A stretch of DNA of 64,000 nucleotides, from positions 248,001-312,000 of the forward strand of contig CAJQUN010000056.1 in assembly GCA_907163345.1 (NCBI GenBank), written 5' to 3'. The DNA comes from Haberlea rhodopensis. Lineage: Eukaryota; Streptophyta; Magnoliopsida; Lamiales; Gesneriaceae. Every line of letters starts with the position of its first letter. Position 1 is the first letter of the stretch. The notes below the pieces were generated by a model, which worked only from the letters and a program-made list of their open reading frames with translations, was not told the origin of the DNA and did no database searches. A program made the position numbers and the translations under genes. This document shows positions 20,900 to 33,029 of this stretch, in pieces.

Positions 20900-23313
20900 T
20901 GTAAGGACCCCAAGCCCTTAACCCTTGATTGGTGTATTAATCATTATGTGTGGCACATGCTTTCAATAAAATCAATCGGGAAATACATATGATACTTTAC
21001 CATTGAATGGCAATTACAAAATTGCTTTAATATTCAATGTTAAGATCATCTCTACCAACAATAGACTCATGGATTCCGCCCATTTCCATCCCCATTACAC
21101 CACTTTTCACATGGTAGACTTTTATAAAAATTTGGGCAGAGTCTCCCCATAAATAGAGCCATCCCGAAATAAAAGCGCATCACAATATATAGTTCCCGGC
21201 CAGGGAAAACACATATTCAACAGAACACAGCAACACTAAGTAAATTCCCAGCCAGGGAAGACACCACACATAAGACGGCATAAATGGGTCTCAACACCCA
21301 CATAATACACCCATGACTCTCATATCATTAGCAATTCTACTCTAATTGCATGCAACACAAAATGAAAGAGAGAAAGGCTCATGTCTTTATATACAACCCA
21401 TATACAAGCATAACCGTGCTCACATGCGAGCATCATAAATATGTATATAACCTTTGGGTGTATATTAGTACTCTATACGATACCGTGCTCCATCAAGCCC
21501 TGGTACCACGATTCTGGGAGTACATCCAATCAACAGCTCGAGCTCAGCTCCACACCCATCGATGTACCTGTTCACCTGCCCCAACAGAGACAGCCCCCAA
21601 CGGGGTGAGCATACCAATACACAAAATCTCATAATCACAATAATGAAATTCATAATTTACAACACAAGTAAATACTAATGAATTTTAAATGATACTCCCT
21701 GGATGGCAACATCCTCATCCGGGATTCCGTGTACTGTCCCTGTTCTCACAATCATCAAACTCATCAAATCTCAAAAATCAGTAAATCAACACATTGATTT
21801 AACTCATAGCATGCCTGGTTCTCAAGTATCAATAATTAATGATTCCAAATTCATTATACATACAAATATAGATATTTCGATATCTAACACTGATTTTCAA
21901 CTTTGCTACCAATCACAGATAGCTCAAATGCCTAGCATTTATTTTACCAATTCTCCATTTCACTTAGACATCTCACATGTCTTATAATGAATGCATGATT
22001 CCACGATCATTCTCAGGCATCTCAAATGCCCTACAATAGTCATATAGACCCAGTACCCCATATCTATTATAAGGTCATACTACTCTAGTATTACGCACAC
22101 TTGTGGCAGCGATATCAAGACTAGGTCGTTCCATAGTCATATCGACACATATATATATAACCATACCCACAACCATCTAATGCAATTAAAACACATTATG
22201 CATTTCACAAATGCTTTCATATAAAGTAATGCTCGTACGTCACACGTACCTTAATCTCCGAAGTCCGAGCCAAACCTTGCTCGAGTTCCATGCTCCGAGG
22301 AACGATGTGCTAACACGATAAATAATTCACAATTATTTACGAACATGCAACCCATGCACAAGCACACCCATAACCCTCAAAAATATTGTCAACACACGAC
22401 AATTAACCATTATCGAAAATTGCTCAAGAACTCCCCACAAAGTTTCAAACCTTCACAACACAAATCGAACCCAAACTAAACACTATAATTCATCTAAAAC
22501 TTGAATTAATCAATCAACAACAACAATAATCGCCCCACATGCCAAAACCCCAAATTTTCGAACCCTAACCCGTGAGCCAACAGCAAGAATTCGAACCATA
22601 AAGCAACAAATTTTCGAACCATTAAAGTCTGAAAGTTTCGACCCAAATCAAAGCACAAAACGCCCCAAAAACACTGGAAGAAAAGCCCCAAAAACGTACC
22701 AAAAATCGAGCCTCAAAATCGGACGAATTCTAGTTTCGAACCCTACGCTTTTCTGGCAAATCCGAGCTCAAATCGCGACCAAACTTCGAAATGATGGTAT
22801 GGATAGGAGCGCCTGGAAGAGACGAAGCTGGCGGCGGGTCGGACGCGCCGAACGGCGGCCGGAGAAGCGCTTTTGTGCACGGGGGTCAAAGGGGATCGAG
22901 AAATCCCGCGGGAGGAGAGAGAGAGGGAAGGTGGGGAAAATGGTTCCGATAATTAAAATCTCGGGTTCAACTGATATTTATAGCAAAAATACCCCGAAAT
23001 ACTAATAGCCCCACAAATACATCATGATTCATTAAAAATCATCTGTTTTCAAAAACTCTCTCTCTAACTCAAAAACCCCCTACCGGTGCCCACACAAAGC
23101 ACCCGAGATTCCGAGTCACACTAAAAACCCAACTCTTAGATTTTTCACCGTAATGAGAATACAATCTCAACCTCAGGATCCAACAATCCCAACTACCCAA
23201 ATAAATTAGCCCAGAAGGCCCAACACCGCGATTAAACTCCAAGTCGCCACGTAAAACAACTTTAGGGGTTATTAACACTCCGGGATTAACATCCATAATC
23301 TCTGGTCATCACA
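20900..23313 (-). repeat. 3' LTR of the Tekay-like element
   Basis: In minus orientation it runs TGTGATGACC... to ...GGGTCCTTACA. Minus-strand TATA box gctataaatatcag lies at about 22971-22984, some 330 bp from the LTR start. Small ORFs inside it are duplicated in the other LTR and have no coding character. Confidence 0.9.
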
Positions 23314-23333
23314 ATATCCCCCACTAAAAGAAT
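23314..23333 (-). promoter_or_regulatory. Polypurine tract of the Tekay-like element
   Basis: Read on the minus strand, ttcttttagtgggggatat immediately precedes the 3' LTR. It would prime plus-strand synthesis. Confidence 0.75.
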
Positions 23334-25714
23334 TTCGTCCTCGAAATTAGCACCGGTGTATCACGTAACACCCGGGCTACACAACAACATGAAGCGATAA
23401 CCTCGATTCTTGACCATATCAGAATTGTCTTAAAAAAAAAACGCGAGGATACTTACCTCACATCAAACTCTGAAACAGAAAGACATACCAAAACCAACAT
23501 ATCACCCAAGAGGCAAAACATACTTCGATGCGGTTCATCCCAAAGGTCAGTCCCTCATGACTGCAAAACAACCAATACTTACGACTGTAGATCAGACAGT
23601 CATCCTTAGTTCTAATACAACTAGTAAGAACACATCATGAATGACACCTCAACCGTGAGAACGTTGACCTCGTGTCAATCTCTGGAGTGGAATAGACTTC
23701 CAAATCCATCATAACGTCAAAGAGCGTCAGCACAACTCAACGCTAACAGGCCAAAAGCAGTTAGTCAACTGAAACTGCAGGGATTCGAATCGCTCTCGAT
23801 TCCATCGTAGATATCATCCAATGACATCTCTATCATGACTCGCGATGTCTAACATACATCGTTACGAGGGAAACACTAGTCTACCATGGTGTACACATAC
23901 CAAACCTGGTCTCCACTTTCAACCTCCTCCATCAAATGAGCAGTCGCATCATTGCAACTCAATTTGGGCAACTCACGGCCACAGATTCACACAAAAGACA
24001 TCTCACAAGATGTCCACCTCCGGATATTCCAAGGATCACATCCTGATCATAAATAAACCATCGAGACTCCACAGAGTTCAAAATTCTGAAAGGGCATGCA
24101 ATAAACTCAATGCATCCTCAACGCTTGTGTCGACAGCGACACCCAACCAATCCGAATTCCTGCCATCCCTTGATAATCCTAGGATTTAACAATCCAAACT
24201 TGGGAAGGCTATCGCATAACTCGGAGGAAAACACCAACAAGGAAATACCTCAACCCACACAAGATAATCCCTCCTTAGGGAGTCAACTAACTTCACGATT
24301 GTTTCTCATAATTTATCGTGCCATGGAGATTCCCAATCTCAAGGTGTTCAATATCTCTCATCAGAGATTTAACCATCCAAAAGTAGCATAACTCTATGCT
24401 TGACAAAAAGGAAATCAAAAACTAGCATCACATGCATACTCAATGCACTTGGCTCGGGTATCTCCAACATACCCCTAAGCCCCAAACACAACTGTCAATT
24501 CTGAGTCATTCCCATCCAGAGGAGGCTGATAATCGACTGATCAACAACACGGCGTGATTCCCAAAATCAACACCACACGTACCAACTTACCGAATCTTTC
24601 AAAGATTCCCAAATAGGTATAATACTACCTCCTTCCTCACAAGGGAAGAGCCATCGAACTCGAGATCTACAAGTCTCGAACCACCGTTCGGAAAAACTGG
24701 ATACAATAACACTCATTGCATCCCAAGTACACGGATTCCCCAGATCGAGTCAACAACGACTTGATGACTCTCTTGTTGGTACTTCAACATTATGAGCTGT
24801 CCCAGACAAGTCTCTCAAAACAATAGACGTATACACGTTTCAGTGAGGCATGCACAACCTCAACCTCAAATGACGTGGTGACTACTAGAGTCCACCACAA
24901 TCCACATCGTATCACTTTACGATTTGCCAAACTTGGTTCCAACGAGCAGTATCATGGCCCCAACAAGCACACTATATCATCACTACGATATCTGGCTAGC
25001 AAAGTGCTGTCTCCATAGGTTCATATCAAGTCCACCAACAAACCATATGTTCCATCTCGGTATGCCATACCGTACAAACCGTTAGAGTAATGGGTCATCG
25101 CCCAGCATATCTCTAAAATACCAAGCACAATGGACAACCCGGTGTCCTTGCTCACTTATGATACAATCATAATCCGTTAAGACTTATCCCACACCCTCAG
25201 GGTGGGTGTAACTATGTCTACCCTACATCACAACACAAGCGAGTAGTTTCATCAATGACTACTCTTACCACCAATCACTTGGCCCTAGCCAAACCAACGA
25301 GCATACCCAAGGGTATCATCGCTCGACAATTATTTAACTCTATAACATGATGTGGTACATTTACCGGTACAATACATCCAACACTCCACCGAGCAAACCT
25401 GCTCGGCAAAAGGTCTCGTCAACTAGTGACCCAGACTCTACCATGTGCTCATCATCGGCACTCAAACCATACAACCTAATACATAACATAAATGTATTAA
25501 TCATTAAAACGACGCTACACGTCTACATAGAACATCCACTATGTCATTGTCATCCCGTGACAGTACCTGTCAACATATGACATCCAATTAACATCGTCAA
25601 ACGTATGACGGTACATGCCAATACACGACATCCACAATCTCATCGTCAAACACATGGCATATATAGCAACACGTAGTATCCACAATAATGCTAACAAAAG
25701 TAATACGCCATACC

Positions 25715-26230
25715 TCATCGCTATCAAGATAGCGGAATACCTGTATCCATCGTCCACCAGCGGTACACAAGTAGCATCCGTCGCTCGTAGGCGACATAAT
25801 CCAGCGCTAGGCACATAGCGGTATAACCCATCGCTATAGAATCAGCGGCATGATCTCTCGTCATAGAGTCAGCGGCATAAGACATCGCTATAGATATCCG
25901 GCGGTATGAACCATCGTCATAGGTGTAGCGGAATGACCCGTCGCTATGTAATATCCGGTGGCACGAATCATCGTCAATAGAATACCCGGCGGCATGAACC
26001 ATCGCCAATAGAATAGCGGAATGAGACTTCGCTATCAATATATCCGGCGGCAAGAACCATCGCCAATCAATATAGCGGAATGAACCATCGCTATCAATAT
26101 ATCTGGCGGCATGAACCATCGCCAATCAATATAGCGGAATGAACCGTCGCTATCAATATATCTGGCGGCATGAACCATCGCCAATCAATATAGCGGAATG
26201 AGACATCGCTATCAATATCGATAATGTGGT
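25715..26230. repeat. Tandem repeat of ~30-bp units (agcggaatgaaccatcgct type)
   Basis: Two alternating units of about 29-30 bp, one with tggcggcatgaaccatcgcc and one with tagcggaatgaaccatcgct, form a ~59-bp higher-order repeat. It is most regular at 26040-26215 and decays to the left. Each unit holds an inverted gcgg/tcgc pair. The 133-codon minus-strand frame across it is a by-product of the repetition. Confidence 0.8.
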
Positions 26231-26239
26231 TGTTCCGGT

Positions 26240-26670
26240 CTTGTTATAGCAGCGGAATTTTAGGACCCCTCGCTTCGACATATAGCGGCATCATATGATA
26301 TCCCTCGCTTCGACAATGACAGCGGCATGTTACCTCGCTTAGACATGACAGCGGCAAATATCATATTACCATCGCTTCATATGACAGCGGCAAGTACCTC
26401 CCTCGCTCGAATATAACAACTACCGGAACTTCCACTAGCTCCATGTACCTGCATCCAGGTTAATACCACAGTTCACAATATAATGAGCGATATCACGTTC
26501 CAGTTATAACCACAATATTCCACATTAATCACTAGAATTGTGACTGTTCCGGTCCCAATACAACAACGGAATTTTAGGACCCCTCGCTTCGACAATGACA
26601 GCGGCATGTTACCTCGCTTAGTCATGACAGCGGCAAGTACCTCCCTCGCTCGGAGATAAAGGCTACCGGA
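26240..26670. repeat. Second repeat family (cctcgcttcgaca...cagcggca type), duplicated
   Basis: Units with 'cctcgctt(c/a)gaca' and 'tgacagcggca' recur at 26265-26420 and again at 26575-26660, each block preceded by 'ttccggtc' and 'cggaattttaggacccctcgcttcgaca'. A ~300-bp segment has therefore been partly duplicated. Confidence 0.65.
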
Positions 26671-27078
26671 ACATTCATCAATTCTACCACAATAATCAAG
26701 CACAACAGTTGATTCCATTATCACAATATATATCACTATCATTTCACATATACCATCACATGTAAGGGTTCACTACCCACGATATACATAATCAAAGGTG
26801 TAACACATTTTACCGTCCAAAGCCCGTACGTCTCACCTTTCCTGATTTTCCTACAAAATCAGATCCCTTAGCACATAATACATGATTGGCTAGGCATCAC
26901 CATTAATGCCATCCCATCTCATGCTACACGATTCCTGCAATCACACTGATTAGCAACACCACTTTTCATATCATAAAAAGCACATAAACAACTAGTTGTG
27001 TCATACAACATTAATGCCATCATGCATAAGTATGTGCTATCAATAACTTTCTAGGCCCTTAACAGCCCCAAAGAGCAA

Positions 27079-27096
27079 CCACTGCTCTGATACCAC
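27079..27096 (-). promoter_or_regulatory. Primer-binding site (tRNA-iMet) of the Tekay-like element
   Basis: Minus-strand TGGTATCAGAGCAGTGG starts four bases inside the end of the right (5') LTR, giving the element's direction. Confidence 0.88.
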
Positions 27097-27099
27097 TAA

Positions 27100-29518
27100 T
27101 GTAAGGACCCCAAGCCCTTAACCCTTGATTGGTGTATTAATCATTATGTGTGGCACATGCTTTCAATAAAATCAATCGGGAAACACAGATGATACTTTAC
27201 CATTGAATGGCAATTACAAAATTGCTTTAATATTCAATGTTAAGATCATCTCTACCAACAATAGACTCATGGATTCCGCCCATTTCCATCCCCATTACAC
27301 CACTTTTCACATGGTAGACTTTTATAAAAATTTGGGCAGAGTCTCCCCATAAATAGAGCCATCCCGAAATAAAAGCGCATCACAATATATAGTTCCCGGC
27401 CAGGGAAAACACATATTCAACAGAACACAGCAACACTAAGTAAATTCCCAGCCAGGGAAGACACCACACATAAGACGACATAAATGGGTCTCAACACCCA
27501 CATAATACACCCATGACTCTCATATCATTAGCAATTCTACTCTAATTGCATGCAACACAAAATGAAAGAGAGAAAGGCTCATGTCTTTATATACAACCCA
27601 TATACAAGCATAACCGTGCTCACATGCGAGCATTATGTATATAACCTTTGGGTGTATATTAGTACTCTATACGATACCGTGCTCCATCAAGCCCTGGTAC
27701 CACGATTCTGGGAGTACATCCAATCAACAGCTCGAGCTCAGCTCCACACCCATCGATGTACCTGTTCACCTGCCCCAACAGAGACAGCCCCCAACGGGGT
27801 GAGCATACCAATACACAAAATCTCATAATCACAATAATGAAATTCATAATTTACAACACAAGTAAATACTAATGAATTTTAAATGATACTCCCTGGATGG
27901 CAACGTCCTCATCCGGGATTCCGTGTACTGTCCCTGTTCTCACAATCATCAAACTCATCAAATCTCAAAAATCAGTAAATCAACACATTGATTTAACTCA
28001 TAGCATGCCTGGTTCTCAAGTATCAATAATTAATGATTCCAAATTCATTATACATACAAATATAGATATTTCGATATCTAACACTGATTTTCAGCTTTGC
28101 TACCAATCACAAATAGCTCAAATGCCTAGCATTTATTTTACCAATTCTCCATTTCACTTAGACATCTCACATGTCTTATAATGAATGCATGATTCCACGA
28201 TCATTCTCAGGCATCTCAAATGCCCTACAATAGTCATATAGACCCAGTACCCCATATCTATTATAAGGTCATACTACTCTAGTATTACGCACACTTGTGG
28301 CAGCGATATCAAGACTAGGTCGTTCCATAGTCATATCGACACATATATATATAACCATACCCACAACCATCTAATGCAATTAAAACACATTATGCATTTC
28401 ACAAATGCTTTCATATAAAGTAATGCTCGTACGTCACACGTACCTTAATCTCCGAAGTCCGAGCCAAACCTTGCTCGAGTTCCATGCTCCGAGGAACGAT
28501 GTGCTAACACGATAAATAATTCACAATTATTTACGAACATGCAACCCATGCTCAAGCACACCCATAACCCTCAAAAATATTGTCAACACACGACAATTAA
28601 CCATTATCGAAAATTGCTCAAGAACTCCCCACAAAGTTTCAAACCTTCACAACACAAATCGAACCCAAACTAAACACTATAATTCATCTAAAACTTGAAT
28701 TAATCAATCAACAACAACAATAATCGCCCCACATGCCAAAACCCCAAATTTTCGAACCCTAACCCGTGAGCCAACAGCAAGAATTCGAACCATAAAGCAA
28801 CAATTTTTCGAACCATTAAAGTCTGAAAGTTTCGACCCAAATCAAAGCACAAAACGCCCCAAAAATACTGGAAGAAAAGCCCCAAAAACGTACCAAAAAT
28901 CGAGCCTCAAAATCGGACGAATTCCAGTTTCGAACCCTACGCTTTTCTGGCAAATCCGAGCTCAAATCGCGACCAAACTTCGAATTGATGGTATGGATAG
29001 GAGCGCCTGGAAGAGACGAAGCTGGCGGCGGGTCGGACGCGCCGAACGGCGGCCGGACGGCGGCGGGCGAAGCGCTTTTGTGCGCGGGGGTCAAAGGGGA
29101 TCGAGAAATCGCGCGGGAGGAGAGAGAGAGGGAAGGTGTGGAAAATGGTTCCGATAATTAAAATCTCGGGTTCAACTGGTATTTATAGCAAAAATACCCC
29201 GAAATACTAATAGCCCCACAAATACATCATGATTCATTAAAAATCATCTGTTTTCAAAAACTCTCTCTCTAACTCAAAAACCCCCTACCGGTGCCCACAC
29301 AAAGCACCCGAGATTCCGAGTCACACTAAAAACCCAACTCTTAGATTTTTCACCGTAATGAGAATACAATCTCAACCTCGGGATCCAACAATGCCAACTA
29401 CCCAAATAAATTAGCCCAGAAGGCCCAACACCGCGATTAAACTCCAAGTCGCCACGTAAAACAACTTTAGGGGTTATTAACACTCCGGGATTAACATCCA
29501 TAATCTCTGGTCATCACA
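27100..29518 (-). repeat. 5' LTR of the Tekay-like element
   Basis: It is nearly identical to 20900-23313. Differences seen include a short deletion near 27630, a ~10-bp GC-rich insertion near 29050-29065, and scattered single-base changes. Minus-strand TATA box gctataaatacc lies at 29179-29190. Confidence 0.9.
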
Positions 29519-30837
29519 ATACCAATAATAAAATTTCTTATATTATTCCACATAATGTCCCCTTTTTCCCAACCAAGTCCACATACATATCATGCACCCT
29601 TATAATACACTAACATGTTCTCAGTTCATTTAGCAATTCAATAAATAATTGCATGCGACCAATAAATGAAAAGAGACAGGCCCACACCCTTTATACAACC
29701 TATATACACATATAACAGTGCTCACGTGCGAGCATCAAAAGAGTGAATGTGTATTTAATGTATAAAGTATCCAACACAATGCTGTCACAGTCCTGGAAGT
29801 ACCTCCAATCAACAGCTCGAGCTCAACTCCAAAGCCATCGATGTACCTATTCACCTCCCCCAACAGAGACAGCCCCCATACGGGGTGAGCATACCAATAC
29901 CTTCAATCCAATAAGCACAATAATACAATTCATAATTTACACAATGTAAAGGCTATGAATATTTAAAAGACACTCTCTGGATGGCATCATCCTCATCTGG
30001 ATCCCCTGTGTTGTTCCTGTTCTCAAAATAACCGAAACCATCAAATTCCCAAAAGCCAGTAAATCATTACATTGATTAACAATTCCATTCCACATATACT
30101 GATACCATAATCAATAAAATCAAATCTTGAAACAATGATTACAGATATTCCATATATCTCACTAATAGTTCCACAGTTCTATTTCATCGCTCGCTCCACA
30201 ATAGCGGCATTTTAATCCCACGCACGCTCAACAGCGGCGACGTCATAGCCGATGTTCGCTCAACGGCGACATCATTCCAATAATTGCTCGCTCAAAAGCG
30301 GCACCATATAATTCCCAATATATATATATATATCCATTTATTGCAAATACAAATAACCATGCATTTCACAGTTGCAATAATATAAAAGGCTATGCTCGTA
30401 CGTTATACGTACATTATGATTCCGTAGTCCGAACCAAACCTTGACTGAGTCCCGCGACCCGATGAATTATGTGCTAACACATAAATAATTCACAATTAAA
30501 CACAAGCATGTAACCACGTGCCCAAGCACGTTCACAACCTCCAAACCTATCGTCAATCCATGACGATCAACCATTTTAAAAGATTTCGGGCTAAGCATGC
30601 ATAATACCCAAAACATTACATTTCAAGTGAACAAAGGTTAACCACTTACTAAAACTAGTTTCCCGTTTTATTATTAAAATTTGACTCCAACCATTCCATT
30701 TTTAAAGGTATAGCATTCCCATTGGAATGTAGTCATTTCAAGTGAACAAAGGTTAACCACTTACTAATTAAACCTCGATTCCAAAATCTCGACATTTTCC
30801 AAAATTTCAAAAAACAAACAAACAAAGGAAACAGGCC

Positions 30838-31025
30838 GGGATCGATCGCCACTTCCTGCGATCGATCGCGAGAACCTACTGCTCGAAAAATGCATGCCGC
30901 TATCGCCAAGACCCCCGCGATTGGTCGCTCACGTTTTCGCGATCGACCGCCGCGACTGTTCATCGTCACCCCAAAATCAGTATCATGTCACGATCGATCG
31001 GCGCCAAGCCACGATCGATCGCGAC
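30838..31025. repeat. CGATCGATCG-type palindromes in the solo LTR
   Basis: Palindromes such as gcgatcgatcgc, gatcgatcgc and acgatcgatcg occur about six times in 190 bp inside the solo LTR, mixed with GC-rich spacers. The related young LTR lacks this cluster. Confidence 0.7.
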
Positions 31026-31734
31026 CTGCGGGTTTTCAAAAAATTTGAGCTTTAATGGTTTTTCACACCCAAACTCAAAATCAACACCTCATACACCTTC
31101 AACACCTCCAATACTCCATTTAAAATCAATAAAAACACCAAAAACATGACTTTGGATTTTTACCAAAAATCCCCAATTTCCAAACCCAACATAATTCTCA
31201 ACCAAAATCCACCATACTACTATCAAATCGAAGATAAGGACGAGGGGAAGATTAATACCTGATTATCTTCGAGAAATCCGGCCCACGAGCCAAGTTTCCA
31301 GCCATTTTTCTCCAAGAGAAAGAGAAGGGTTTTGGGGGGAATGGGGCGCGAAGAGAGAGAGAGGAGAGAGGAGAGCAATAACGAAATACTGAGTCAACTT
31401 GGTATATAGTACCAAGGCCCCAAAATACCAAGTCTTCCACAAATACATTATGATTCATTAAAAATTATCTGTTTTCAAAAATTATCTCTCAAGCCTCAAT
31501 TTTCAATACCAGCCCCAATACAAAGTACCCCGGACCCCAGATACCACCAAAAATCCAATTCCAAGGTTTTTCACCACGATGAGAATACAATCTCAACCTT
31601 TGGATCCAACGATCCCAAATACCCAATTTAACATCCTCGGGTGTTCCAACACCACAATTAATTCATAATTGCCACAATTAAAATCCATTGAGAATCATTA
31701 CCGGGGTTAACGCTATTAATTCCCGGGCATCACA

Positions 31735-32752
31735 GTGTGCCAATTCAATCCCCTCCCTTAATTCCATAGCCTCTGCTACTTCTGGTGTGGCAGTAAAATT
31801 GAAATGTTTGCTACTCCATGCGATACATTGTCCTTGATTATCCCTTGCAATAATCCCAAACCCGACGATGAACCACAGTTGAAAATTGAGGCGTTGCAAT
31901 TAACTTTAATAAAATCCGATGGAGTCGGTTGCCAAGTAGTTGGAGTAGGAGTTGTTGGTTGTGAAGTGATAGAGCTCGTCGCCAACCTAAATTGTTTAAG
32001 ATACTCCATCCTGGATTCCATACATCCATGCACGCCGTAACTAAATTCTCCCCTTAAACTTCGATTTCATGCATTCCATAGAGTCCAGCAGATTATCAGC
32101 ACTAGTTCGACGTCGGCTGTATCCAATTTTTTCGCAAATTGCAAATCCATTCCCTGACATTCAAACATTCAAAGGATATATGTTTATGTGGGATATGAGT
32201 GCAAGCCCAGCACAACCTTGCAAAATGACATTTCTTGAAAACATGTAACACATATTCTTTTACAGATAGGCAAATGCCACAAAACTCATCTTGTACAAGG
32301 TGCCTTTGAACAATAGATGTTGGGTCGGGAGTATCCCACGACAAGCCCTCCAAATGAAAACCTTCATTTTGTTAGGCAACTTTATTTTTCAGACAAAATT
32401 CCATAAACTCTTATCCTCAATAACAGAAGAAGACGTAGAAGCATTATCTGCGCTATTTCTCAACCGACGAGCTAAATGTTAGGCACCATTAACCGAGTAC
32501 ACACCATTTTGTGTGTAGTGCCACACCATTTTGTCAGGATAATCAAGACGCCCCAAGGGTATAGAAAAAATCAATTTCGCCTCATCCTCAAAGAACAGAC
32601 GGTTCACCAATTCCTCATTTCATTGCTGATTGTTTGGACAAACTACCTCACAAGCTTTCGCATTGTCGGGAAGCTCCTTAGCGAGGAGAAAATTCTAAAC
32701 AAATGCGGACGTGGTAACCATTTATCCTTCCATATATGAACTTTAGAACCAT
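31735..32752 (-). pseudogene. LINE ORF2 piece B: zinc-knuckle (zf-RVT) and start of RNase H
   Basis: Reading on -, the segment begins at 32752 with GSKVHIWKDKWLPRP, continuing the frame of the piece at 37350 and beyond. A zf-RVT-like stretch (about 32100-32353) follows, with the Cys/His pattern around EFCGIC and KCHFARLCWACTH. An RNase H start (about 31740-31960) comes next, with IIARDNQGQCIAWSSK and EVAEAMELREGIELAH. Frameshifts near 31880 and in the zinc-knuckle region and several stops make it non-functional. It is cut at 31735 by the solo LTR. Confidence 0.8.
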
Positions 32753-32974
32753 TATTGAAATTGGCAAGATATTATTTCCTTTTATTCTATTATATCCTAC
32801 CATTCAAAGTGTAATCTGTTTTGATTTGATTAGCTTAATTTATGATGTACCGTTGGAGCATAGATGTAGGATTTTCTTTCTTATTCAATCTCTATTGTAT
32901 ATAAGGTACAAAGTTTACACAGAATATACATCAAAAATATATTATTCTTCAGAATTACTTGATCTCGTTTGACA
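32753..32974 (+). repeat. 5' LTR of short-LTR copia element (222 bp)
   Basis: It runs from tattgaaattggcaag to ...tcgtttgaca and matches 37166-37349, except that the 3' copy lacks about 40 bp near the end. The first base pair after T is A rather than the usual G. Confidence 0.88.
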
Positions 32975-32988
32975 TGGTATCAGAGCAA
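32975..32988 (+). promoter_or_regulatory. Primer-binding site (tRNA-iMet) of short-LTR copia
   Basis: TGGTATCAGAGCAA directly abuts the LTR end at 32974. Confidence 0.9.
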
Positions 32989-33029
32989 GTCATCTCTGGG
33001 AAATCATTCATCTAATTCTCTTAGCCAAT

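Larger units (their letters stand above)
23334..27076 (-). other. Non-coding interior of the Tekay-like element
   Basis: No gag, protease, RT, RNase H or integrase motif is recognisable on either strand, and the longest frames are short or fall in repeats. The right part (25715-26670) is tandem-repetitive. The rest resembles heavily rearranged sequence with short patches of CA-rich strand bias. Confidence 0.7.
20900..29518 (-). mobile_element. Non-autonomous Tekay-like Ty3/gypsy element, 8.6 kb
   Basis: Two nearly identical 2.4-kb LTRs (20900-23313 and 27100-29518) flank a 3.8-kb interior with no recognisable gag or pol. Flanks are ATACC at 20895-20899 and 29519-29523, a perfect 5-bp target duplication. 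The primer-binding site lies by the right LTR and the polypurine tract by the left LTR, so the element reads on the minus strand. The minus-strand sequence just before the left LTR, ttcgaggacgaaattctttt, is the familiar end of chromovirus (Tekay/Del-type) pol, kept although pol itself is gone. By eye the LTRs differ by about 17 substitutions and two short indels, so the insertion is young. Confidence 0.88.
20788..31734 (-). repeat. Solo LTR of a Tekay-like Ty3/gypsy family, split by a later element
   Basis: The piece 20788-20899 begins TGTAAAGACC and is homologous to the start (plus view) of the LTR beside it. It resumes at 29524 and ends ...gggcatcaca at 31734. Without the 8.6-kb insertion it is about 2.3 kb, full LTR length for this family. 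It is flanked by GTGTG at 20783-20787 and 31735-31739, so it is a true solo LTR made by LTR-LTR recombination. It is related to, but clearly diverged from, the LTRs of the inserted element. It carries agcgg/tcgct-type repeats (about 30185-30310) and CGATCGATCG-type palindromes (about 30838-31025). Confidence 0.85.

Noticed and set aside
21350..21987. Paired small ORFs repeated at 27550-28181
   Set aside because: They are duplicated because they lie in the two LTRs of one element, and they differ by an indel and have no domain or codon bias.
22799..23005. Arg-rich frame of 68 codons
   Set aside because: It is a GC-rich part of the LTR; the corresponding site in the other LTR has an indel that breaks the frame.
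25724..26125. 133-codon minus-strand frame
   Set aside because: It runs through the agcgg/tcgct tandem repeat, and its length follows from the repeat lacking stops in that phase.
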